Origin: Diphasiastrum complanatum
Lineage: Eukaryota; Streptophyta; Lycopodiopsida; Lycopodiales; Lycopodiaceae
Direction of reading: 5' to 3'
Assembly (NCBI GenBank): GCA_029204225.1
Contig: CM055101.1
Coordinates: 42,374,927 to 42,432,926, forward strand
Length of the DNA stretch: 58,000 bases
Shown here: positions 46,901-52,085 of the stretch, piece after piece
Layout: every line of letters starts with the position of its first letter
Numbering within the stretch: position 1 is the first letter of the stretch
Translations under genes and position numbers: made by a program
The notes under the pieces: model-generated
What the model was told of the DNA's origin: nothing
Seen by the model: the letters and a program-made list of their open reading frames with translations, nothing else
The model's database searches: none

Positions 46901-47939
46901 TATTGAAGAAAGCACCCAACAATAATGACTTTTTGCGAGATGAATGTTTTGGATAGTACTAGTCATTTGGATTCTATAACACCATTCTGGCACGTTGCTT
47001 TTCTGTTTATAGAGATGTATTTGTCTGTATGTTTTACAGAATTGGCATCAAGGATGACAGAAACGTAGATAAGCTGCTTATCGAGGCTCTTGAGAGAGTC
47101 GAGAAAAAAATTGGGAAGCCCTTGACAAGAGACGATACAAAAGGGTTGGCATTGTGGCAGACCGAGCAAGATGCAGTCCTTAAAAAGTGAGTAGCTTTTG
47201 GCAGGGAATGTCTTGTTTGAAGAAAGAGAGTGGATTTTCTGAAGCTCCTCTCGTAGCACATTGTCTTTTGAGTGGAGGCTTAAGTAGGTTTCACTGCAGG
47301 TTGGGCATACTTGATGAACAGCTGCCGAAGTATGAGGAAGAGTTAGAATTGGGCATAGCTAAAGGACAACTTGAGGAGATGAAGAACATTGCAGTGGATA
47401 CGATGGAGACATACAAAAAGAGGTATTATTCCCAGATCAACACTTGAGCATTGATGTAAATAGGGACTCCCTAGCATTAGGCAAGTTGATTTGAGTTTTG
47501 TCAATGGGCTCTGGAAGTTGAAAAATTTGTTGCCTTCTTGTGGTTTTGGGTTCATTGTGATTTTGTCAAGCTGGGAATCACCCAAGCTAATACAACGTAG
47601 ATCGAATCTTGTCATTTCTTGGCTATCAATTAGAGAGGCAAAGAGACTATCAATTGCATCCACACTAAAGGTATTAAAACAGAACAATGACATGACCTAG
47701 TTTACATATTATTATATTTCAATTCCTCGACTACTTGGCAAGCTCTCCTTTCAAGCTTATCTGAATGCTGACAAAACACAAGTGGTTTGATTAAACCAGT
47801 CCCTGATTAAGCTGTGTCCAAAAGAATGCAACACCTTTTAAATAAGGTTCTAAAAGGTTTTATATCATATACATGCAGGGATGGCCTTGACTTTGTTCAG
47901 GTTGATCCAAAGGAGCTCGATCCGCGCAATTTCCTTTAG
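21495..47939 (+). CDS. MGP1: Mitochondrial ATP synthase 24 kDa subunit (FAd), 7 exons
   Basis: Joining 21,495-21,536, 22,029-22,122, 30,536-30,680, 38,775-38,885, 47,040-47,186, 47,300-47,422 and 47,879-47,939 gives 723 nt (240 aa plus stop). All introns are GT-AG and all splice phases agree (0,1,2,2,2,2). The protein starts with an Arg/Ser-rich transit peptide and has the family blocks VKNIMVDQIRRF, LAPEDPKVVKDYA, EALERVEKKIGKPLTRDD, LPKYEEELELGIAKGQL and a C-terminal LDPRNFL. As I recall it, the Arabidopsis family member MGP1 (At2g21870) is also about 240 aa. The protein is a plant-specific subunit of the mitochondrial F1Fo ATP synthase; loss of MGP1 harms pollen. Introns 2, 3 and 4 are 8,413, 8,094 and 8,154 bp and full of transposons, while the coding frame has no stop. 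The gene looks functional. Exon 2's donor (GTCAGG) is weak and deserves transcript support. Confidence 0.93.
22029..22122 (+). CDS. MGP1: MGP1-like exon 2 (residues 15-46)
   Basis: After acceptor TTTGACAG the phase-0 frame reads VGRTLGSTKAAGQVVFF, then EARRFATAAPAVED, which completes the transit peptide. ARRF|AT is a plausible processing site. The exon ends GAT G|GTCAGG in phase 1. A 69-codon frame in another phase over the same DNA is a shadow. Confidence 0.85.
23029..23310. repeat. GC-rich CGTCC-repeat block, possible DNA transposon
   Basis: This AT-rich intron suddenly contains many GGACGCGTCC-type palindromes at both ends of a poly(T)/poly(A)-rich centre. The outer edges AGGAAGCGGGACTCGGAC and, inverted, AGGATGAGGGTCCGGGCC agree at 12 of 18 positions, as a decayed terminal inverted repeat would. 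No target duplication was found. Confidence 0.4.
24281..25064 (+). mobile_element. Non-autonomous hAT-like element, copy A (784 bp)
   Basis: The ends are CATAGTTGCA and its reverse complement TGCAACTATG, extended inwards by imperfect GAAACGCGTTTCG-rich inverted repeats. The flanks AGTTGGAC (24,273-24,280) and AGATGAAC (25,065-25,072) agree at 6 of 8 bases, fitting a decayed 8-bp target duplication. About 150 bp at 24,360-24,510 and 80 bp at 24,780-24,860 match copy B at 32,667-33,373 in inverse orientation. No transposase frame is present. The superfamily is inferred from the 8-bp TSD. Confidence 0.75.
25101..25421 (+). mobile_element. Possible hAT-like element, copy C (321 bp)
   Basis: It starts CATGGTTGTA and ends TGCATCTATG, close to the termini of copies A and B. 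The flanks GTATAAAT and GTATAGTT agree at 6 of 8. It lies only 37 bp from copy A. The interior is AT-rich and not clearly alignable with the others, so it may be a separate or strongly deleted member. Confidence 0.45.
25422..30535. other. Rest of MGP1-like intron 2
   Basis: About 5 kb of AT-rich intron with a 95-bp tandem duplication at 26,690-26,880 and diverged repeats around 27,510-27,690 (recurring 'GGGTCAA...CTTGTT'). I found no retroelement protein motif. The ORFs in this stretch are under 100 codons except a 122-codon frame at 30,082-30,450 just before exon 3, which has no recognisable domain. Confidence 0.5.
26690..26880. repeat. Tandem duplication, 95-bp period
   Basis: The segment around ATTTGTTTCGTTTCAAGGAA (26,701) is repeated at 26,796 with few substitutions, including CATCTTGATTATA and CCAAGATTTGCA. 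Two units are visible. Confidence 0.9.
30536..30680 (+). CDS. MGP1: MGP1-like exon 3 (residues 46-94)
   Basis: Acceptor TTTTTTATGTTGAAG, donor AA|GTAAGT. The exon encodes DIVKNIMVDQIRRFKAFMEE and LVKVKIILAPEDPKVVKDYA, the N-terminal helical part of the mature protein and the most recognisable block of the family ('KNIF.D.K.KFE..I..L.K.KI.i.PdDP'). Exon 2 also ends in GTTGAAGAT, so both splice edges share a short repeat. Confidence 0.92.
30681..32149. other. MGP1-like intron 3, first part
   Basis: I recognise no gene or transposon protein in this stretch. Open frames are under 70 codons. Confidence 0.5.
32150..32460 (-). pseudogene. Ty3/gypsy integrase, N-terminal half of core (minus)
   Basis: The minus strand reads GGLLHPLDNPTKWWDSILMD and FVVVLPCTNKQEW, then after a one-base shift FWVIVDWLTKLVMFIPVK. 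Further on comes a broken QDIIIYWYR...VVSIVSH. These are the classic start of a gypsy integrase core ('GLLqPL.iP.wkWe.i.MDFv.gLP...k..d.iwVivDRltKsahFiPv'). It stops before the second catalytic Asp. The C-terminal half of a gypsy integrase lies on the plus strand at 33,385-33,986. Confidence 0.82.
32667..33373 (-). mobile_element. Non-autonomous hAT-like element, copy B (707 bp)
   Basis: The ends CATAGATGCA and TGCATCTATG are perfect inverted repeats, and the element is flanked by an exact 8-bp duplication TTTCAAAT (32,659-32,666 and 33,374-33,381), the hAT signature. It is related to copy A in opposite orientation: about 145 bp at 33,170-33,320 and 80 bp near 32,885-32,965 match. It carries no transposase. 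A GC-rich tandem block sits in its centre. It inserted near gypsy integrase sequence within intron 3. Confidence 0.85.
33040..33165. repeat. G/C hairpin tandem repeat inside hAT copy B
   Basis: Four units of about 31-34 bp, each built around GGGGGGCTACCGCCCCCC (a self-complementary stem) followed by an ACCCCCTGTTTCT-like spacer. Copy A carries a simpler G-run/C-run block at 24,655-24,730 in the same relative place. Confidence 0.85.
33385..33986 (+). pseudogene. Ty3/gypsy integrase, C-terminal half
   Basis: The plus strand reads YLPLIEFACNSSNHYW (33,520-33,570, other frame), then TGYSPFMLMYGFQPRSPV, RVRHFANLKRLPREFQVGDW and HYKLSARYCGPYKILNKIGS, and finally LVYQLELPEGIKI. This is the end of the core domain and the SH3-like C-terminal domain of a gypsy integrase ('GmSPFe.lYG......GDWVylkl......KlspryyGPf.ilekiG.vaY.L.LP'). 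The beginning (before about 33,480) is badly decayed. It has no RT or LTR attached. Confidence 0.88.
34000..34235 (-). pseudogene. LINE endonuclease N-terminus (minus)
   Basis: The minus strand reads LRIGVWNCAGIHSSSTVRDL, then DMLFFMETHGSP and a broken GYRSD. This is the start of an apurinic-type endonuclease domain of a non-LTR retrotransposon ('..i..wNv.Gl......l...i...D.i.l.ETh'). It ends near 34,000, before the catalytic core, where the gypsy fragment begins. It follows ORF1 in the usual LINE order. Confidence 0.7.
34236..35027 (-). pseudogene. LINE ORF1-like protein (coiled coil plus RRM-like)
   Basis: The minus strand encodes a Ser/Thr-rich start (SSSSTQGSATIPYTPSRSTE), one stop at about 34,880, a coiled coil (LIKERNMMQSKITHLEQAIG onward, to about 34,700), then KALNIRFKGIPNTQGAVAEA and RDTATLIIRFTSLATRRDAL. 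It ends with DDDLTYIQVEERRMAFREVK. Coiled coil followed by an RRM-like fold and a 'ddlt....R' end is the layout of LINE ORF1 proteins, which bind element RNA. The frame is largely open (170 codons). The 3' part of the LINE is gone and the LTR at 35,028 interrupts its 5' side. Confidence 0.65.
35028..35456 (-). mobile_element. LTR 'L1' of non-autonomous family (minus)
   Basis: 429 bp that, on the minus strand, begins TGTTAGAAATAATAAATG and ends ...TTTGATTTCCTACA. It matches the plus-strand LTRs at 36,111-36,518 and 43,779-44,233 throughout, including the TTTATATGTACTCATTG promoter box. It is preceded on the minus strand by a polypurine-like TTAAGCAGGG and is not followed by a primer-binding site, so it is a 3' LTR. 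Confidence 0.93.
35457..36050 (-). mobile_element. Internal region of the same family (minus), ORF tail
   Basis: A 148-codon minus-strand frame at 35,998-35,552 contains WLSESLQDNKASFYLGGNTH, VLMLTSYDDGVVLPS and SCGKKTYGIMW. It is about 90% identical over roughly 110 residues to the C-terminal part of the ORF at 42,440-43,591. I do not recognise a domain. The upstream half of the element is missing. Confidence 0.85.
36051..36110. other. Junction between inverted LTR-element copies
   Basis: About 60 bp between the minus-strand internal region and the plus-strand LTR L2. It contains no recognisable motif and marks the rearrangement point. Confidence 0.5.
36111..36518 (+). mobile_element. LTR 'L2' of non-autonomous family (plus)
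   Basis: 408 bp starting TGTTAAATAAACGATAATG (a few bases deleted relative to the others) and ending TTTTCTACA. It is followed immediately by a primer-binding site and leader, so it is a 5' LTR. Together with L1 it forms an inverted pair about 650 bp apart. Confidence 0.93.
36519..36531 (+). other. Primer-binding site after L2
   Basis: TGGTATCAAAGCC directly follows the LTR. It pairs with initiator-Met tRNA, as in copia elements. Confidence 0.85.
36532..36935 (+). mobile_element. Truncated leader with GCAGGAGGGCGCC modules
   Basis: The sequence aligns with the leader at 41,757-42,160. It contains repeated modules of the form 'TTTGCAGGAGGGCGCC...' and 'TCAGCACC(T)TTGCTGATTTT'. The match ends at about 36,931, where different LTR-like sequence starts. 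Confidence 0.85.
36940..37780 (-). mobile_element. Copia-type LTR (minus strand), about 830 bp
   Basis: On the minus strand a purine run CATGGGG at about 37,786-37,780 is followed by TGTTGGATTATTCTCC, a polypurine tract/LTR junction. A TATAAATAG box lies at about 37,526-37,518, with T/C-rich sequence downstream. The lower end (about 36,940) joins the truncated leader. It may be the 3' LTR of the element whose RNase H lies at 38,240-38,570. Confidence 0.55.
37919..37972. repeat. (GA)n microsatellite, 27 units
   Basis: Pure GA array in intron 3. Confidence 0.97.
38240..38570 (-). pseudogene. Copia RNase H fragment (minus)
   Basis: The minus strand reads VRATTRAACEAL, then a shifted MYSDVQMTQV, then ILHCDSQSHIQLANNPIYHA and RTKHFGVYQH, with a decayed ADILTKAL-like end. 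'CD.QS.I.La.NP..H.RtKHi' is the copia RNase H signature with a catalytic Asp. No RT was found upstream on this strand. Intron 3 resumes into exon 4 about 200 bp beyond. Confidence 0.85.
38775..38885 (+). CDS. MGP1: MGP1-like exon 4 (residues 94-131)
   Basis: Acceptor TTCTTGTGCAG, donor GA|GTAAGT. It encodes LQIPSIGEKLEDLFHAAWED and SSTVKAYLETLSNLRTE, matching the middle, more variable part of the family. Phase 2 at both ends fits exons 3 and 5. Confidence 0.9.
38886..41684. other. MGP1-like intron 4, first part
   Basis: About 2.8 kb of intron with no recognisable gene or transposon protein. It contains the CATGCA cluster at 40,982-41,120. Frames are under 75 codons. Confidence 0.5.
40982..41120. 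promoter_or_regulatory. Cluster of eight CATGCA (RY-type) motifs
   Basis: CATGCA occurs at 40,982, 40,993, 41,013, 41,042, 41,046, 41,053, 41,075 and 41,115. RY elements of this sequence are bound by B3-domain regulators of the ABI3/FUS3/LEC2 type in seed plants. Here the cluster lies deep in an intron and may simply be a decayed AACATGCAAGCA tandem repeat. Confidence 0.4.
41685..41713 (+). repeat. 29-bp direct repeat, left flank of LTR element
   Basis: The 29 bp from GGTCTCCCAACTAGACGATG to GGCTT is identical to 44,234-44,262. The two copies exactly bracket the truncated LTR element between them. Confidence 0.95.
42440..43594 (+). CDS. Hybrid ORF: gag-like start plus unknown C-terminus
   Basis: This 383-codon frame lies inside the non-autonomous LTR element. 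Its first 75 codons (LDGTNYSSWSCKLRFCIDVM, then CKTSKSAWETLLKMYRIKD) match the beginning of copia UBN2-type Gag, with an internal deletion. The middle is Ser-rich. The last about 150 residues (WLSESLRDSKASFYLGGNTH, then SYDDGVVLPSVDEQIIDSKI and SCGKKTYGIMWVPLMDCKS) match no family I know but recur at 35,552-35,998. The start used is GTG-like in the frame, so the true start is uncertain. It could be a decayed gag, a captured host sequence, or both. Confidence 0.6.
43779..44233 (+). mobile_element. LTR 'L3' (complete 3' LTR)
   Basis: 455 bp from TGTTAGAAGTAATAAATG to GATTTCCTACA, directly after a polypurine tract. It has a TTTATATGTACTC promoter box at about 44,062 and an R/U5 part with a long CTT-rich stretch absent from L1 and L2. 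Confidence 0.93.
44234..44262 (+). repeat. 29-bp direct repeat, right flank of LTR element
   Basis: Identical to 41,685-41,713. It starts on the base after the LTR's terminal CA. Confidence 0.95.
44316..45208 (-). mobile_element. 3' LTR of minus-strand copia, about 890 bp
   Basis: On the minus strand the LTR begins TGTTATGGTTTAAGTTTGGG at 45,208, after a purine run AAGATGGAGC. A TATATATAGG box lies at about 44,603-44,594. About 130 bp (45,080-45,208) is repeated at 46,208-46,366. The far end is set tentatively at 44,316 because GTGAG (44,311-44,315) equals the 5 bp beyond the other end (46,367-46,371); this is weak evidence. Confidence 0.6.
45217..46207 (-). pseudogene. Copia RT C-terminus and RNase H (minus)
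   Basis: The minus strand starts abruptly at 46,205 with LTVYVDDSLLIGNSTPF, the RT catalytic YVDD motif intact. It continues with FDVSDLGEAKFCLGIQI and YHNLIGSLMYLTTWTQPNIA, and after frame changes RNase H: SITGGCSILSGVAITWICKK, SFLAQSSCETKYVVASRVSN, FIDNTSAIILSKDAGFHGRT and MVADILTKSLHAKLFHRHSK. RNase H (146 codons) is open; the RT part has two frame breaks. Everything 5' of YVDD is gone and the RT is joined directly to an LTR fragment. Confidence 0.93.
46208..46366 (-). mobile_element. 5' LTR fragment fused to RT (minus)
   Basis: About 160 bp repeating the outer end of the LTR (45,080-45,208), beginning TGTTATGG at 46,366 on the minus strand. The rest of the 5' LTR, leader, gag, protease, integrase and most of RT are deleted. 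Confidence 0.88.
46367..47039. other. End of MGP1-like intron 4
   Basis: Non-coding. I see nothing beyond the branch/acceptor region (T-rich, then TTTTACAG) before exon 5. Confidence 0.55.
47040..47186 (+). CDS. MGP1: MGP1-like exon 5 (residues 131-180)
   Basis: Acceptor GTATGTTTTACAG, donor AA|GTGAGT. It encodes IGIKDDRNVDKLLIEALERV, then EKKIGKPLTRDDTKGLALW and QTEQDAVLKK. The 'KPL.R.D.KG.AL' block is highly characteristic of the 24 kDa subunit. Confidence 0.94.
47300..47422 (+). CDS. MGP1: MGP1-like exon 6 (residues 180-221)
   Basis: Acceptor TTTCACTGCAG, donor AG|GTATTA. It encodes LGILDEQLPKYEEELELGIA and KGQLEEMKNIAVDTMETYKK. This matches the family's charged helical region ('LPKYEEELEL.IAKAQL.E.K..A...ME'). 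Confidence 0.95.
47879..47939 (+). CDS. MGP1: MGP1-like exon 7 (residues 221-240, stop)
   Basis: Acceptor ATATACATGCAG. It encodes DGLDFVQVDPKELDPRNFL and TAG. The 'LD.RNF' end is conserved in plant homologues. No AATAAA lies in the first 100 bp after the stop; AATAAG at about 48,067 is the nearest candidate poly(A) signal. Confidence 0.92.
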
Positions 47940-49680
47940 AGCATGATCATATGGAGCTTATCATTTGCACAACGTTCATGAAGTTGTATCTTTCATGAAG
48001 TTCTTTTGAAATACTACTTCAATTCTGTAATTATTGTATCCTGCATGGAGAGAAGACTTTCAAGCAAATAAGAAACTGGGCTTCCTCTGAAGATCCAAGT
48101 GTGATTACACTTGATCAGAGGTACTGGAAGCAGTCATCAACTTGGGTTCACGCTAACAAAGTTCCTTTGTCTCTACGGATCTTATTGCCCTGAGAGTGCT
48201 ACATTGATTTAAGAAAATACTTGCTTTGATGACTGATTGATTCATTCATATGCATCTATGCTCCTTATAAGATGAATGCCTGTTAAAAAAATATCTTTCT
48301 TGAGTTGTTATTGTAGGGTTAAGTATCTCAGTGCCTGACCAGATTGTGGTGAATAAGAGTCACTTATATGTGATCTTCATATTCGAGATTGAATATGACT
48401 TTCATGCAACCGAAATGAAAGAGAAAGAAGGCAAAAGCCCGATCCAAGGATTGAGAGTTCTCTTCTTCCAAGGTTTCTCTGAATGCATGTTCCCATGTCA
48501 TCTGGGGATTACCAATGTTGAAATTAGACCGGGTATATCCTGTCAGTGTCATTTTGAAGTGTAAAATAAAAGCATAGTTGTCAGATGCAGGTCAAAATAA
48601 ACAGTCTCAAGAAACTCACGAACATTTCATATTCTTATGAAGGAAACTGGAAAAGACTTTCAATTAAGTATATGTTGTGTCTACGGTTCATTTTGAAAGG
48701 CAAGGGTGCCTGTTGCCTTTCAAAATGCAATGCTGTGGACCTCTTTGTTGATCTCCAATCTCAAGATTTTTTTGGAACTTTGTCCAACTTGTTCTTTGCT
48801 CTTAGGAGTGTCTTAATGAAGCAGTGTGCCAACCTGTTCCTGTGATAAGGTTTATTACTTCATCAAACCTGAAAAGTTTAGAATTTAGTTGCAGTTGTTC
48901 TAATACCTGCCATTATTGAAACAGAATCAAAATTGGTACTATGATAGTTGTTAGTCTCAAAGCAATCATGAATATCGCAAAAACTTGAGGTAAGAGAACT
49001 AAGCCTAACTAAATGGCAACATGTTGGTTACACATTAAATAAGTTGTACGCTATTGGCTTATGTCCTTATCCAGTCAAAATTTAGTTTAATTTCATAGAA
49101 ATTGAAATGAGCAAGTCCAATTCCATTCATTTTTCCAAAAGGAGGATCTCAAATAGTGGATATATGTAATTTGGAGACTATTTTTAATGTTGTGTTTGTT
49201 ATCTCTAATAAAAGAGTGCACTTGGTGCTTTAATCCAAACAAATTTCTTTTTTTTGAAAAAGTTACAATTGTTTGTTGAAATTGTTATGAGAAGTTTCTC
49301 ATTCCCACTAGATTTATGTGAAATAAATTTTAACAAGTAGTAATCTATAATTTATTACTAGATAACTATGAAATGGGCCCAATCCTGAAAAGTCTAGTGT
49401 CAATTAACCTGCCTTGGTAGTTTATGCAAATTTTCCATGTACTCTCTCCCTTGAGGCCAAAAACTCTATAGTAAACTACTCTATAGAAGAAAATTAAAGG
49501 ACCTTTACGAACAATTTTTAGGAAAAAAAATATCTAGGAAAAAATATATGAGTTGATGTAATTATTCATGAAATTATTATCAAACATTGGGGCTACATCA
49601 ACCTATATTTTGGAATCTATTTGGTCAAACCATTAGTGATGAAAGACGTAATAGATCCAAAAAGATGGGGATTGGATAAT

Positions 49681-49682
<2 letters not shown>
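47940..49682. other. 3' flank of MGP1-like gene
   Basis: The first few hundred bases should contain the 3' UTR. Beyond that I find no gene. Frames of 77 and 86 codons (48,331-48,564, 48,585-48,845) have no recognisable domain. Confidence 0.5.

Positions 49683-49750
<68 letters not shown>
49683..49750. repeat. (TC)18(AC)16 compound microsatellite
   Basis: TC dinucleotides (49,683-49,718) change directly to AC dinucleotides (49,719-49,750). Confidence 0.97.
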
Positions 49751-49752
<2 letters not shown>

Positions 49753-49949
49753 TAGAGAAAATTTTGCCTTGGGAAGGCCCTATAAGGATTGCCAATTAGG
49801 ATGACAAATTTTTGGCAATGTAAAATACAAAATAAAATCTGTTTCTGCTCGCAATCTTGCTCACATAGTCTTCGATGTGCATTGTGTAGTTTAAAGCTAG
49901 AAAAAAATCATAACTTTTGAATGAAAGGAGAAGTTTTAGTTAGTCAAAG

Positions 49950-50055
49950 CAACACTTAGTCAATCTGATATCGGTCTCGGGCGCAGTTGACTAGTTTGAC
50001 TCGGGTCAAATTGGTCAACTGCGTCTGAGACTGATATCAGGTTGACCAAGTGTTG
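49950..50055. repeat. Foldback with 51-bp arms and 4-base loop
   Basis: The left arm 49,950-50,000 (starting CAACACTTAGTCAATCTGAT) and the right arm 50,005-50,055 (ending TTGACCAAGTGTTG) are reverse complements at 44 of 51 positions, with loop TCGG. All seven mismatches are transitions. Weaker complementarity continues outward on both sides, as in a foldback/MITE element or a hairpin precursor. Confidence 0.9.
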
Positions 50056-50435
50056 ATCGACCAGAACTTTGACTAGTTATAACTTGTTCATCGTAGCTCG
50101 AAATTGGGTCATGTTGGGTGTCGTTGGAAAGTTCTTGTTGAGGGCTTTCTAATGGCATCGTAATTGTCTCAATTCGAGCTGTCTTTCAAAAGTTACATTT
50201 TTTTTTTTTGCTGAGCTGCATATCATATTATAGATACAATGGCTTATTTACGGGCTGCCCTTGATGAAAAATTATAGTTCTTTTAAAAGGAAAATAAATA
50301 AATATGAAGGAGTTACGTTACGCAGATTTCAAATTTGAGTGTTTTGATAGGTTCATGTGGAAGAAACTTTTGAGGAAAGAAAATAAAAAAGTATCTTTTT
50401 AAAAGGCCTCTTTTGTGCTTAAATTTTGTCTAATG

Positions 50436-50437
<2 letters not shown>

Positions 50438-50467
<30 letters not shown>
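50438..50467. repeat. (TC)n microsatellite, 15 units
   Basis: Pure TC array. Confidence 0.95.
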
Positions 50468-50471
<4 letters not shown>

Positions 50472-50581
50472 GTGAGGGTGCACACATATTCTCTCTATTA
50501 TCATCCGAAACATTTGGTATGGTTTTCATCTCTCCACCTGTTTGTCATTCTCTTGTTCAATTACAATTTGTGCCATGATGC

Positions 50582-50584
<3 letters not shown>

Positions 50585-50622
<38 letters not shown>
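50585..50622. repeat. (TC)n microsatellite, 19 units
   Basis: Pure TC array 118 bp from the previous one. Confidence 0.95.
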
Positions 50623-50626
<4 letters not shown>

Positions 50627-52085
50627 CACATCTACCCATCTCTTATTTTTGGATATACATTTTATTATCACTATATCATTGTATGAATTGGCTAGATGAC
50701 CTTTTGAATTCTTCAAAAATCATTTCAACAAGTTCATATTATACCCCAAACTAATGTGTGACGTTCGATGACTATGGCCACTAGAAGTTCATAGGACAAA
50801 GTCCTTGGTTGATGGCCTACTAGATTGGGCGCTTGACATGAAATGTGCAAGAAGCAACATATTCTATGAGTTTCTATAAGATTGTACTACCTTCAAATAG
50901 ACCACGACAAGTTGCTATAGGTTCATTGTGCCGCATGCTCATGGTTGAGACATAACCATTAAAAAAGCACGCAACATATGTATTTGGGCCAGCGAACAAG
51001 AGACTTTAAAACTACAACAACACATGCAAGATTTATGACACTATTTGGAATTGACAGCTATGTTTCCAATCTGAATAAAAGCCCACCTTTCTACTATGTT
51101 AGCCTAGTAGGTCCATGTGGACTTGCACCAAGTCTTAGTTCTCTCCTGCGATCCTCCCAAGATTCTATCATAGATCATTTTCTAGAATAGGACACACACT
51201 CCTTGAATCCAAGTTTGGGGCCAACTTCAATGGGCTGTTATTTTGACACACCACCATCTCTCTTATTCCTAAAGTTAAGTATTGGACAACTCTATATACG
51301 TGGTAACTCCTAGCCAGAGAACAAAAATACACATTAGAATATACAATATCACTAGTGTTATGTCCATGTCCAATATGTGGGATTCAACATAATTTATGAC
51401 TAGGATAGCCGGTCACTCCAATGTATGTGGTTATTAGTTATGCCTCGTCATTTTGAGCTTGGCCGATAAAGTAATTAATAATCATATTAGAGCCCAAACT
51501 TATAATTGGACATAGGAGCACTTGCGTGGTGTTTGATTGCTATAATGCAAGAATAGGAGGTCAATTGCTATTCCAGATTGCATGGGAATCCTAAGAGGAA
51601 TATTTTCTCCACATGGGAGAGAATATATACTAGTGGAAACTCGTCCATCTACCTATTGGATTTTCTGATCCTTGAAGCCAGGAGCCCCTCTTCTCTTGCA
51701 TTCATTCACCATGGCATGAGGGTGAAGTGGTTAGGGTATTGACTAGCCATTTCCTGTTGGTTGGGTGCTTTTGCTCCACAGGTGTCCTTTTGGTTGCATA
51801 CAACAGTCGGATCTTCATTAGGCGATCATCACAATGGCCTATGTTTATGTATAGAAACATAGCTGGATATGTTGGTAGAATAGTCCGCGAGAGTTAGTTT
51901 GATTCCAGTGAGCAAAAAATTGGATTTAAGGGCTAAAAAATCACTAAAATTTGAAGATCCAAAAAATCCTTAAGTAATTCTTGCAGACCACTCCAATCGA
52001 TCCCGAATATCATTTTCCATCAATGATGAAGTATTGATTATTGGTGAAGATCAGGCCAAAATAGTGGTTTTGAACCCTCACAAGC
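50623..52085. other. Non-coding stretch before unassigned locus
   Basis: No gene is recognised. GTGAAGTGGTTAGGG near 51,725 faintly recalls a tRNA-type A-box but no B-box follows at the right distance. Confidence 0.45.
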
